From the NCBI RefSeq assembly GCF_964355755.1, contig NC_092671.1:2398501-2462500 (forward strand): a DNA stretch of 64,000 nucleotides, in the 5' to 3' direction. The DNA is from Antedon mediterranea (taxonomy: Eukaryota; Echinodermata; Crinoidea; Comatulida; Antedonidae). The notes beneath the pieces are model-generated. The model was not told the DNA's origin and ran no database searches. It saw only the letters and a list, made by a program, of their open reading frames with translations. Made by a program: the position numbers and the translations under genes. Below, piece by piece: positions 47,001-57,800 of the stretch (position 1 is the stretch's first letter; every line of letters starts with the position of its first letter).

Positions 47001-47310
47001 CGCCTAGACCTGGGGAAGCTGGTGTGCACGGTGTTGCTGGAGTTTTTAAATCTGATGCATCAAATGAACCATCATCAACAACTGCAATTAATTGTGTAGT
47101 TGCAACTTCAGTGTCTGTAGTTAAAATATCAGGTGGTGTCCCAGAAAAAACTTGTTCCGACGTTTCTCTAACTCCCTCCTCAACAACTGTAGTTGTTGTA
47201 AAGGCATTCTGTTCACTCGGCAAGTCTTCGGAAATATTTTCGGATTCCTCGATATTTACAGGTACGGAAACTTCCGTCTCTTCCATTGTAATTCTTTTTA
47301 CACAAGCCAA
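35084..47310 (-). CDS. DEAF1: DEAF1 orthologue: SAND-domain and MYND-finger transcription factor
   Basis: Seven coding exons in transcript order: 47310-46893, 44735-44530, 42153-42048, 40547-40399, 37824-37693, 37326-37168 and 35290-35084 (1377 nt, 458 aa). A second ATG at 47286 is also possible. The N-terminus is acidic, Thr/Val-rich and disordered. The SAND domain spans exons 1-2 ([20 protein letters not shown], then [20 protein letters not shown] and [14 protein letters not shown]); the KDWK motif contacts DNA. Exon 3 has the basic segment [12 protein letters not shown]. Exons 4-6 form a helix-rich coil ([19 protein letters not shown]). Exon 7 is the MYND finger ([31 protein letters not shown]). 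DEAF1 binds TTCG-type sites and represses or activates transcription in the nucleus. The exon 5 donor appears to be GC. Exon 6 lengthens the coil before MYND relative to vertebrate DEAF1 as I recall it. Confidence 0.93.
35350..35777. mobile_element. Possible foldback element in the last DEAF1 intron
   Basis: Outer ends TAGGTACGGGTCATACCAAA and TTTGGTCATACCTA form imperfect inverted repeats about 430 bp apart. Inside is a perfect 24-bp stem (separate entry). No target duplication was resolved. Confidence 0.4.
35436..35492. repeat. Perfect 24-bp inverted repeat with 9-nt loop
   Basis: The arm 35436-35459 (ACGCCTGAAGGTGGCGCACT then TCTT) is exactly complementary to 35469-35492. Further partial pairing extends outward. 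It is inside the last DEAF1 intron and would be transcribed as a hairpin in either direction. Confidence 0.9.
35914..36010. mobile_element. MITE-F copy 2, about 97 bp
   Basis: Left TATATCCTCTAGTATAATCC and right GGATTATACCCAAGTATATA with CGGTA after it form an inverted repeat matching the copy at 31270. The centre has CCCACC facing GGTGGG. Confidence 0.7.
37040..37098. repeat. SINE/LINE-like 3' tail
   Basis: TTTGCGCTATATAAATTTAA followed by an ACCATTA repeat resembles the 3' end of short interspersed elements common in marine invertebrates. No promoter boxes were identified upstream. In the last DEAF1 intron. Confidence 0.35.
38851..39014. mobile_element. MITE-A copy 5, near-complete
   Basis: Termini AAGCTCTGTCTACACTATC and GATAGTGTAGACAGAGCTT are flanked by TA. 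Core motifs: CCATATATGG, ATGATGTCAT and CCATATTTGG. In a DEAF1 intron. One of the best copies for a consensus. Confidence 0.9.
41908..42035. mobile_element. MITE-A copy 6, left end eroded
   Basis: Keeps TTTATGTGACA, the internal core with CCATATTTGG, and a degraded right arm (GTGTAGATAGAGCTT) followed by AA. Directly downstream (in transcription) of DEAF1 exon 3. Confidence 0.75.
42182..42646. repeat. GATGAAAATGTT-type minisatellite in a DEAF1 intron
   Basis: Imperfect GATGAAAATGATGAAGAAAA units include an internal duplication of about 180 bp (around 42260-42420 versus 42430-42590). A block resumes at 43121-43190, so the array was split by the element at 42647-43119. Long His/Phe- or Ile/Asn-rich frames on the minus strand are by-products. 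Confidence 0.9.
42647..43119. mobile_element. hAT-like MITE, 473 bp, with 8-bp target duplication
   Basis: Termini GGGTATTGCTAAACCCCGCA and the imperfect complement TGCGGTGTTTAGCAATACCC. It is flanked by CAAAATGT at 42639-42646 and again at 43120-43127. Internal direct and inverted subrepeats (ATGATGTTTTA, AACAGTAGAAATTTAAT, GGTTCGGTGGGGTTTGC) suggest a composite. It interrupts the minisatellite. An 8-bp duplication fits hAT but also a few other superfamilies. Confidence 0.75.
43995..44164. mobile_element. MITE-A copy 7
   Basis: AAGCTCTGTCTACTCTATC to a degraded GTGGAGACAGAGTTT, flanked by TA. Core CCATATATGG, ATGATGTCAT and CCATATTTGG. In DEAF1 intron 2. Confidence 0.85.
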
Positions 47311-48828
47311 AAATTAACGAGTATATATAAAGGTGATTGTTCCACGCTTTGATGAGCTGGGTGGTAGTGAAATTGACTTTATAGCGACTTTTATTTATCT
47401 TGAAAAGTTTCGTATGCTTTGTTCAATCGGCAATGTTCGTCTCCTCCGTCGAAAATCCAAGATGGCTTCGTTTTGCATTCGGAAATGATGGACATGCGTG
47501 GTAACTCCAGTTTATCATTGGACGAAACTATTTAGTTATAGGGAGACTTCGTATTGAAAAAATAAAATGTAATCGCAATTCAGTATAGAAACATCGCATA
47601 CGGCATTTTTATTTAAATAGTTTATAGATACAAATGAACTCTACAAAACCCAACTTGTTATTTCATAAAAGACATCACGCTCACTTTCAGTGCAGTAGCC
47701 TCCTTCAGTATCATATGCATAAATACATTTCTCTGTAGTGTAATTATTCATTCATTCATATTCATTACAAAGTAATATTTTATATTAGATTTAATCCAGG
47801 GAGATGTAATCTCCCTGATTAAATCCAAAGGCAAATTACTGAAAAAATGAGAATGCTGTGGGTATCAGTGGCTAGATCTCAATGGAAATACAAAAAAAAA
47901 AGCGAAAAGCTAAATCAAAACGATAAAGTAAAACAGCCAGAAAAGTTATGAGATTTCAGGCAACACTAGCCCTTCATATCAGTGCAAGTTCATATTATTA
48001 TATTAGATTAGTTAATTGTCTATCTACTGTCATCAATAATCAAAGTTAACCAGGTATTTAATAATTGGGACTATTTATTTTAATTTTTAGTTTTGGAGAT
48101 CCCTCACCACCACATATAAACTAATTATTCATATTTCCACAAATTAGACTTGGTTGAAAGTGCTGCTATTAAAAATACTCTTGAGTAGTTTTAATTAATG
48201 ACGTCATTAAGTACGTCATATATTTTAATGAGGTAAGTAATTTTAGGTATGCATCCTTTCATTATATTAATCAACCGGGCGCAAGGTAAGAGCACAAACC
48301 AGGATGTTGCAGAGATAGTGTTATGAATGACGTCATATCAGTTTCAATATATTGCACTGCCGATGAACTCTTTTGCAATTTGAAAAAACTGTATGATTTT
48401 GAAATGATTTAATAAATATGACGTCATTTAGGTAGGACCATGTTGTGTTAAGTTTCTCTTCTTACACTTTTTATACGATCACATTAATTTATTAATGATA
48501 AAAATTATCATCGACAATTGACGTAATTATAAAGTAATGTTCTATACTTTTAAGTATTTCATTCTACTTGTTTAAACAAGTAGACTTAAGTGCTAGGGGT
48601 AATGATTATAATTTATATTACGATATAAATGAAATGATGATATAGAATATTGGCAATGATATAACTTCAAAATCATGCCGTTGCGATCCCATTATTGTTT
48701 AATGAAATATTTTAAAATAATACCGTACCTCTTTTCATAAATGGAACGTGCTACTACGGTAGTATGCTAAACGAATGTTATGTGTGGAAATCCCCTGTAC
48801 CCTGCCTAACAGAAATGGAGGTTTCGAA
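47311..48828. promoter_or_regulatory. Divergent spacer between DEAF1 and PATL1
   Basis: The two start codons face away across about 1.5 kb, so both promoters and 5' UTRs should be here. A hairpin (CCAGGGAG...CTCCCTG) lies at about 47797-47816. Several TGACGTCA-like or ACGTCAT motifs (CREB/ATF-type) occur at about 48200-48425. No TATA box was assigned. Confidence 0.45.
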
Positions 48829-48832
48829 ATGA
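48815..48832 (+). promoter_or_regulatory. Short upstream ORF overlapping the PATL1 start
   Basis: ATG GAG GTT TCG AAA TGA encodes five codons, and its stop overlaps the presumed PATL1 start in the ATGA configuration. If the transcript begins upstream of it, it could lower or couple PATL1 translation. Confidence 0.45.
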
Positions 48833-51800
48833 CTAACTTTTTTGGGTTTGATACGGCTATGCCTGTAAGTTTCTAGCCATTGTTGCATTCAGTAATAGAT
48901 GCATATTCATATCATTATGAATTATATGTTTTGTCTTAGTTAGAAAGGTGGAAAAATGCTCTTTTAAGTTTTGCCGCTCCATGCATGCATCCACGCTTTT
49001 GCTCACATCAGACTAGGCTAGGCCTAGGCTATAGCTAGCCTAGCTACCTCTCACTGAGGCACTCTGCTCAGAGTGTCCGTGTTATGCTTGTGGCCTGTGT
49101 AGAATGGGCCTAAACAAGCCGTCCTCCTTGTTTAATGCTAGACTATAATTGGCATACTTTATATCCTAGCAAGAAACAATAGAATACATTTGTGTAAATT
49201 TATGTTATGAAAAAATATGTCACAATTTCCTAGTCCCCTTTCTAGCACTTTTTGTTTTTTTTTTAATAATTTTTATTCTTTTAGTTTTACTTTAATTAAG
49301 TAATTGCATAATTTCACGTTATGCACATTTTCAACAAACCAATGCTAAACATTTCAACCCTCTAGCAAAGAATGATATCACAAGAATGAGTAATCCGCGA
49401 TTTTCCCTGTTACAGCAGGCCCGTATCCAGGGGGGGTGCGTTGGGTGCAGACGCACCCCCCCAAGTCCCAAAAGGTCCACTATTTCCTCGGTTGGTATTT
49501 TTTCTTGTCTTGTTTAACTAAAGACAATATCATTATATATATACAAAATTTACATTATCAATGTTATACAAACAAAAATATGCTAATATAAAATGAAAAA
49601 ATACCGGTAATTAAATTACGGAATCTGAACTGACTACAAACTCGATGTAAAACATGCGCAGTCGATCATGTGACGACAAGCAATAGCTTAGCGCTTCATG
49701 TACGCGGTACGCGGTAAAGTGTTTGCTGGAGAAATACAGACAATTTAACGTCAGGGAACACGTGTACTTTTTGTCGGGGAATATAATATACAGTAAAAAG
49801 CGTTCGCGTTCACTTCGTAGCTAGCTTCAGCGCCTAGAAAACCGCGACGTTTCATTGACCGTGAGAGTACGTCAGAGTGATAATATGCACTTTATATGCA
49901 TTCATTATTGCCAGCGATCTAACTTACTACCAAACAATAGCTAGGTACGCACTTGTCTGGCGGTATCCCTTTGTACGAATCGTTCAACGTTGGGTCGAGA
50001 CGCGTGATATCAAGTTTCATCCAGGGACCAAAATGTGTAATGTGTTATTTTCCAGGCGAAGTTTACCGACGGTTACGTCGTGTACTGCGTCGACGTACGC
50101 TACACTACAGCAAAAACGAATTATGTTAATTGTTCGTTTGTTCACCAATTTTTTAATTTACAAGTAACCTTCTGTACCGTGGGGCACCTAAAATAAATTT
50201 TTCATCCATTACTAAACAAAAAAACATGCCATTTTCGCTTAGCCAACATTATAGCTATAGTTATTACATTTTCAATATCCTGTAACTGTATGTCATGAAT
50301 TTCTCACCACTCGGAAGTCCAGATGGTACGCATGCATACACCTGGGAGGAATAAACTTTTTTCCCCGACTGAAAAAGGTCTACGCTTGCGTTTTTAAGCC
50401 TCTAGGCCTGATGTTTCCAAAGTATAAAATGCAATTTTTTGAAGACCTGCAGCTCTAGTTTTAAACATTTTCTTAGCTCAGCCCCAACAATAAAGCTGGT
50501 CATATTTCGAAGAACAAGAAGTACATTTTCCGGGACCTAACATCTCTATTTTTCAAACATTTCTTAGCTCAGTCACAACCCATGATAGGGACTTATATAT
50601 TTTTTTTCATGTTTTGAAGTATAATAAGTCCAATTTCCGGGACCTCCAACTCTATTTTTCAAAATTTTCTTTGAACTTTTATTTTTTAAATTGAAAAATA
50701 TGGATTGAAACCGTCATCGCGCATCGTTTTTTTGCACGCAGTATTTTATTTATGCATTATAAAAAATGGAAAAAATGGCTACCCTAAATCTGATTAAAAA
50801 GACCTCAAATGACGCTAGAACGCGTTGCTTCCGGGGGCTTCGCCCCCTGGACCCCCACCGGGGGCCCTTGGCGGCCCCTGGCCCTCAGCCTAGTGATGCT
50901 CGCTTCGCTCGCATAGCCCCCTCGTCGGGGAATGTAGCCCCCGCGTCGGGAAGATCCTGGCGCCACCCCTGCTGAGTTGGCCTCATCATGAAAGCGTCAA
51001 GTTCTGGTGTCCATCGTTCAACTAGCCCAAGCCACAACAGAGAGTCTTACATCAGTCTTTAGAACGTCAATAACGCTGACCGGGGCCCCTTGGCGGCCCC
51101 CTGGCCCCCAGCCATTGTTGCTCGCTTCGCTCGCACCCCCCCATTATAAATGCTGCATACGGGCCTGTACAGTTAATATTGTCCATGTGGTAGGGCGCCG
51201 CCATAAGTGTGGATGTATCTGGGATGTATACAACTTTTTGTGACGGTTTCACTAATCAAAGGCTGGACCACCGGTAGTATTTTCATGATAAAAAATGTTA
51301 TCAACTACATGCCAACATCATGTTAAATACTATTTGGATATTTAATTGTTCGTTTTATGCAATTTATTTAGTAAAAACTACCGTATAAACAGTTTGCTTT
51401 ATCAACCGGGCGCTACGATAGCGTGACCGGGCGTGTTGGTGTTTACGCGTTTTCACGAAGGATAGTTTAATAATATTCCTATATTTAAACAAATAAATGT
51501 TAATGACATTTAACATTTTGTCCTATTAATAACATGTATTTTATACTAATTTATATCATAAAAACAATACTTAATTTACCGGGCGTAGAGTAGTACACGG
51601 CAATGGTAAAGAATAGGCCGTGTGAGTAACGATTCGTTGATTTTTGGTGTTGCTGTGTTAGGCCTTTTTTGTGAACTAACTTAGCATGATAGTAAATAAT
51701 TGTCTGTAAAAGTGAATGTACACTAGTTTGTTAATTAATATGTATTATAAAATAGTTTACAATTTCAAAAACTATTATCATAATTCTATTTAATGTGACA

Positions 51801-54800
51801 TGTATAATATCTATTAAATCAAGTCTTATTTAGTATGTATACATCCGCCCTTATGAGGGCGGGCATCACTCACTGGAGCTCTCTGTTACAAATTTCTCTT
51901 GCAAAAATCGCGGAATACTCATTCTTGTGATATATTCTTTGCCTCTAGTTAACAGGTTTACATTTTTATGGGATTTAAAGCAATTACGGTACACTGGTAA
52001 TCGTAGGAGGTTGGTTGATGCTTGCTAGTTTTTTGTTGCTATAACGCCCTCTATATTACTTCATTACAAAATACCTGTACCTTGCTGCAATCAGCATTTC
52101 AATGTTAACCAGGTGCGTCATGCTACTCTAGCATCAATTTGGAAGATTTTTGTAATATTCGGGAGATTGGATGAAATGTCGGGGGGCTCCCACAGAAATT
52201 GGGATGGTTGGATTGTCTACAACACACCAAATATAGATGTTATAATGAGACATTGGTAACAGTTTTTGTTTTACTTTAACCCCTTTTTTAGCCTCTGGAG
52301 GAATTTCCAGAAGAGTTAGAGGAAGAAGAATATGATGTATTAAATGATGAGACATTTGGATCTGGAGCCATTGGTATGTTTCAACTTTAAAGATGTATTG
52401 TCCCCCTGAAAAAATAATTGGTGTTGAATAATCCATATTAATGTAACATATGGTAATAGTTATCCACTTTGTCCAAATTGGATCCAAAAAAATGTATTTA
52501 CCTGAAAAAATGTAATTTAAAGCAAAAAATAGGGAAATTGGCTGCCAGCCAATGGATTTTTGGTTGAATTTTACCATTTATTTTTTCATTTTATAAGTGA
52601 AAACTTTTATTTATTTTTTTTTTCTATTGAAGTGATTAACTTGATTAAAACTACAAAATAACATATTCAAAGTCTGATTTAATTAATCTTCATTTTTCAT
52701 GTTTTTGTTCATTTTTAAGAATCAAATGAGAAAATCTAATTTTTTTATCTCACAATATTAAGCAAAAACATTTTCTAGATTTATCTGGTTAAAAAACTCT
52801 TGCCAAATGTACATTAGGAGAGAGCGTTACAGTATGCCTGTAACATCCCAAAATACAGTACTGTACTTAATACCCTGAGGGGTCACTCTTAAACATTTCC
52901 AAACAGAGAGGTGCCACATTTACAGGGTATATTTTTGTGGGCCTGGTAGCACAAATGTGGGAAATAATGGAGTGAAATTAGTAGTTTAAATCCCTGAATA
53001 GTCGCGTGTCCCCCATGAGTGTTCTTTTTTCCACAAAAGAACACTTTTTAAGCTTTGTACACTACAGTTTTAAAATGGCATCTCTTGCCCACCCTATATT
53101 GTATTTTTTAGTAGTACAATAGTGCAGTAGTTTTAATATTATTTCATTTTTTTTTAAATATTCAGATGAATGGAATGCACAAACAGAGAAGGATGCTAAA
53201 TGTAACACATCAAAGGAGATTATTACCAACAAGAAGCAATCGCAGTCTAAAACATCTCCAAATGATTCAGGATTTGCTAGTGCAGAGCAACTGCTTTTCC
53301 AAGAGGCATGTTGTTTCATTTTTTGTCCCTTCTGTCAGTATTTGTCAATTGTACCCCACTCCCAATCTCCTACCCTGTTTTGTATTCTTTCCTCACACAG
53401 TAGTATTAGTGATGTACTCAGAGGTGATAGATTAAGTGAGAGGTGTATAGAACACTGCTGTGTACAACTCATTCTCATGCAGATTCATTCATTCAGTGTA
53501 TAAAAAAGATTTTCATGCTATATTCCCCGATCGCAGGATAAATTGAAACGAAAGACTGAGTGAGGTTATACATCAGACCCCCACAAAGTTCCAAGATCAA
53601 TACCTTGGTGAATGTCATTGGAATCCAGAAAATATAGGCTTTTTGCATTTGATTTCACTCTATAAACTCATGGCTTATGACAAGAAAAGATATTAGTACA
53701 AAATGAAGGGAAACTAAGGCAAAACCGATGACTCTGCTCCTTATGCATTGAGAGTTTGTATTTACTCTGACTTAAAGTCTCTATTGGTCTATGCTATTTC
53801 CTTTCATTTGTATATCAAGGTGTTTGTGTTTTTGGTCTCACCTAAATGAACTTTCAATCAATTTCTCATCTCAACTTTTATTTCATATTTCTTCTGTTTA
53901 GGATGAATTGGAACAAAGTGTTAACCAACTTGTGTTGGATGAGGAGCTGGATGATCCAGCAATAATGAGTTCAGCTCGTAGGAATCCAACTACATCTGTT
54001 GTAAGTTTTTTGATACAAAATGACACTAAGTTTAAATGTAGTATTGATTATGTGCAATCTAAAGCCTTGTCTACACTATCAAACTTTATGTGACAAAAAA
54101 ACTTTTGTTGTCAAACTAGTTTGATAGTGAAGACAGAACTTTAAGTGACAGTCAGTAAAAAAAGAATGATACAATAATATTATTTGAATATGAATAATGG
54201 CTGGTGATACTTTTGAATGCTTTTGAACAAAAAAATATTTTGATATTTAATCCATGTGCCACTAACTGTTCAACGAAAAAGCATTTATTTTTTTCAGTCA
54301 AATCAATTTAAAATTATATTTTTAGCTTGCATTCCTACCTTTAATGTTTAATTTATATACCATTGTTCCTCAATTTCCAGGCATATATCAGAGCCTCCTC
54401 GCCAGCAGCACCATTCAGTGAAGACCTGTTGTCTCCAGCTACTAACATTTGGGGCTCACCAGCAAGAACTAAAGCAACCAAAGAAGATGAGTTGAAAGCC
54501 CTTCTTGGCATTGGTCGAAACATGAATGATGCTCAGCTTCAGGTAATGCCTATGACCTAGGCACATTGTGTTGGTCAATGCTTAAGCTCTGTCTACACTA
54601 TCAAACTTTATATGACAAAAAAATGTGATGTGCCAATATATGGACATGATGATGTCATATCACTACCATATTTGGGCACATCACACTTTTTTTTGTCAAG
54701 CTAGTTTGATAGTGTAGACGGAGAGCTAGAATTCACTAAACTTGTGTTGAGAAATTTAGTAAGGAAGCACATCCCAATGTCCCTGCATACTGTATATGCA

Positions 54801-57800
54801 ATCAATTAAAATTCTACTGTAAGTAATTAGTAAAGCTGTGTTTGCTCACACAAGACACAAGACTCACTGCCTTTAAACATTCAATCAGGTATACTGGTCC
54901 CATGAATTGGAATAAAATTCCTCTACAAATTAAACATTTGGCTACTATATTTTTATTTAATAAAACATTAAAATCTTTCCTTATTTCTAAATATTAATGT
55001 TTCCCCCTGGCGATGTGTGTTCTGTATGTAAAATGTCTGTTTGTTTTGTGATTCGTGTCCTGTAAGTTTTTTCTGTTTGTGTTCTGTCTAACTTATTTAT
55101 TACTTCATTGTGTAGGCTTCCAGCCCACATCACAGGATGTGATTGTCTAACTTATTTATTACTTCATTGTGTAGGCTTCCAGCCCACATCACAGGATGTG
55201 ATTGTCTAACTTATTTATTACTTCATTGTGTAGGCTTCCAGCCCACATCACAGGATGTGATTGTCTAACTTATTTATTACTTCATTGTGTAGGCTTCCAG
55301 CCCACATCACAGGATGTGATTGTCTAACTTATTTATTACTTCATTGTGTAGGCTTCCAGCCCACATCACAGGATGTGATTGTCTAACTTATTTATTACTT
55401 CATTGTGTAGGCTTCCAGCCCACATCACAGGATGTGATTGTCTAACTTATTTATTACTTCATTGTGTAGGCTTCCAGCCCACATCACAGGATGTGATTAT
55501 CTAACTTATTTATTACTTCATTGTGTAGGCTTCCAGCCCACATCACAGGATGTGATTGTCTAACTTACTCATTACTTCATTGTGTAGGCTTCCAGCCCAC
55601 ATCACAGGATGTGATTGACATCTTTCTTTCTAAATGTTGCTGTTCTTTTTATATAAGGTTTATTTGATGTTATCAGTATACAAAAAAAAATTTAAAAAAA
55701 AGGAAAAAGGAAGTGAATATTAGTTTATAATTTATTGGCTATATATATATATATGTATATTTATGAAATGTATTATTTGAAATTTGTACTTTCTTTATTA
55801 ATACCTTATTCATTTGTTCTATTGTTATTGATTAAGTGAAGTGAAAATAGTCTATATAGGCTATACATATATATATATATTCTTTTATGAAATGTATTAT
55901 TTGAAATTTGTACTTTCTTTTTTTATACCTTATTCATTTGTTTTATTGTTACTGATTGAAAGAAAGAAAATAAATGTTTACGTTGAATTGAATTGAATTT
56001 GCTACTACTACTACTCTTCTGAAATATGCCAAACTGCCCTTTAGGAGTCGTTAGTGCTTTTATTTATTTTCATGCTAAACTAATAAATGTTCATAGGATT
56101 CTGCCATTATGTCCGCCATACCGTCCAGACAAAAGCAGATAGTAACAGCGGAAGAACTTGAAAAAGATTTGCGTAGTAGAGCGCCCCCAGCAAGATCAAT
56201 CTCGCCTGTGATTGGTTCTCCACCCGCATCGTCCATGATGCCTATTGGCACGCCACCAAGACATCACTATATGCAGATGTCGCCTGCTCCAGTAATGCCT
56301 GTACACGTGAGTTTAAAACTAAACTAACTAAATTTTAACCGAAAAGAATATTCTGTGATGTATCTATAGTGTATAAAAGTATTGGTTGAGTTGAGGGATA
56401 TGGTTAAGATTATAGCCTTACGCTCTGTATACAATTTTATGCGACAAAAAAATGTGATGTGCCCATATATGGACATGATGATGTCATATCACTACCATAT
56501 TTGGGCACATCACACTTTTTGTTGTCAAATTGATATTGTAGACAGAGCTTAAGTGGATCTGGTAAAGTAATTGTATTATTATTTGTGTGTCAGGTTAGAA
56601 ATGTCGTTTGGTGAACTTAGGTTTGTTAAATTTGTGACATATAAGCAGACATAACTTTACATTAGTCAATGGAACCATTTGTCAAAAAATAAAATTATGC
56701 AATTTTTCCCTAATTTATGATTTGTATTATTTTTGTTTTCACAGACTCCACCTCAAATGTTACCCTCACCTATGCAACAAAATTTTCACCAGTTAACGCA
56801 ACAAATCCTTCAGAAGACCGGTGGTAACGGTAACCCCCAACAGATCAACCACATGATTCATAATATGTACCGCAACAGTGGCCGTGTGTCGCCTACCCCG
56901 ATAGTGAACGCTATACTCGCCAGCTTAGCTCAAGGGCAAATGAGTCCTAGGCCGGGCTTTACTAGGTCCCCCTACCATCACTTGCAGCAACAGGCTAGAT
57001 TTGCCTCATCCCCTATGAGTATGCCTGGTAGAGGTGGTTCTACACATCATCAACACAGTGGCATGATGGGAAGCCCGCGTCAACATAGTCCTCATCAGCA
57101 TAATGCATTTAGGTTAGTATAGTACATATTTCTTTTAAAATCATTTCAGCTACAAAATATTTGGATGCCTTAACAATATTACATTAGGCATATTTGACTG
57201 GACTGTTTTGAGCAGATTATAATCAGATCTAGCTGTTTATATGTGGTAGGAGTTCTCACTGTGATGTGTTTACGAGTAACCAATCGAATATGCCTATTGC
57301 ATTTACTGAACAAGAATACCAACATATTTCTTTCAACCCATTTCAGCTACAAAATATTTTGATGCTTTAACAATATTACAGTAGGCATATTTGACTGGGC
57401 TGTTTTAAGCAGATAATCAACAGATTTAGCTCCTCAACTTTGCGCTGTTTATATGACCAATCAAAAATATTGCTTATTGTATTTACTAAACAAGATTAAT
57501 AACATTTTTCAAAAATTAAATATTGTTCATATTGCAGGCATGGTAGTGGTGACGGATATAACAGAAATTATAATCAGCAAAACTTCCGATCTCCGAACCA
57601 GTATGGACAATTGTAAGTCATATGCCTGTAGCTTGGTAGTTAACATGTTTGCCTTCCAATCCCAAGGTCCAGGGTTCAATCCTGATCTAGTGCAAGGGTT
57701 GTAACTCGCGTCTCTTTCAACTCCACTCCCTAAGCCTTAAAGTAGACTAAGTTTATAAGCACGATAAATTATAAAGTAATTTATCATTCAATTCTGTATG

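Noticed and set aside
46931-47317. 128-codon plus-strand frame opposite DEAF1 exon 1
   Set aside because: It is a shadow of the DEAF1 coding exon, which is supported by SAND homology and splicing.
50766-50975. 69-codon Pro/Ala/Arg-rich frame
   Set aside because: It falls in the GC-rich hairpin block of a transposon-like insert and looks like a composition artefact.
55082-55618. Regular 59-bp array considered as a CRISPR array
   Set aside because: There are no unique spacers; the units are contiguous copies of one sequence in an animal intron.
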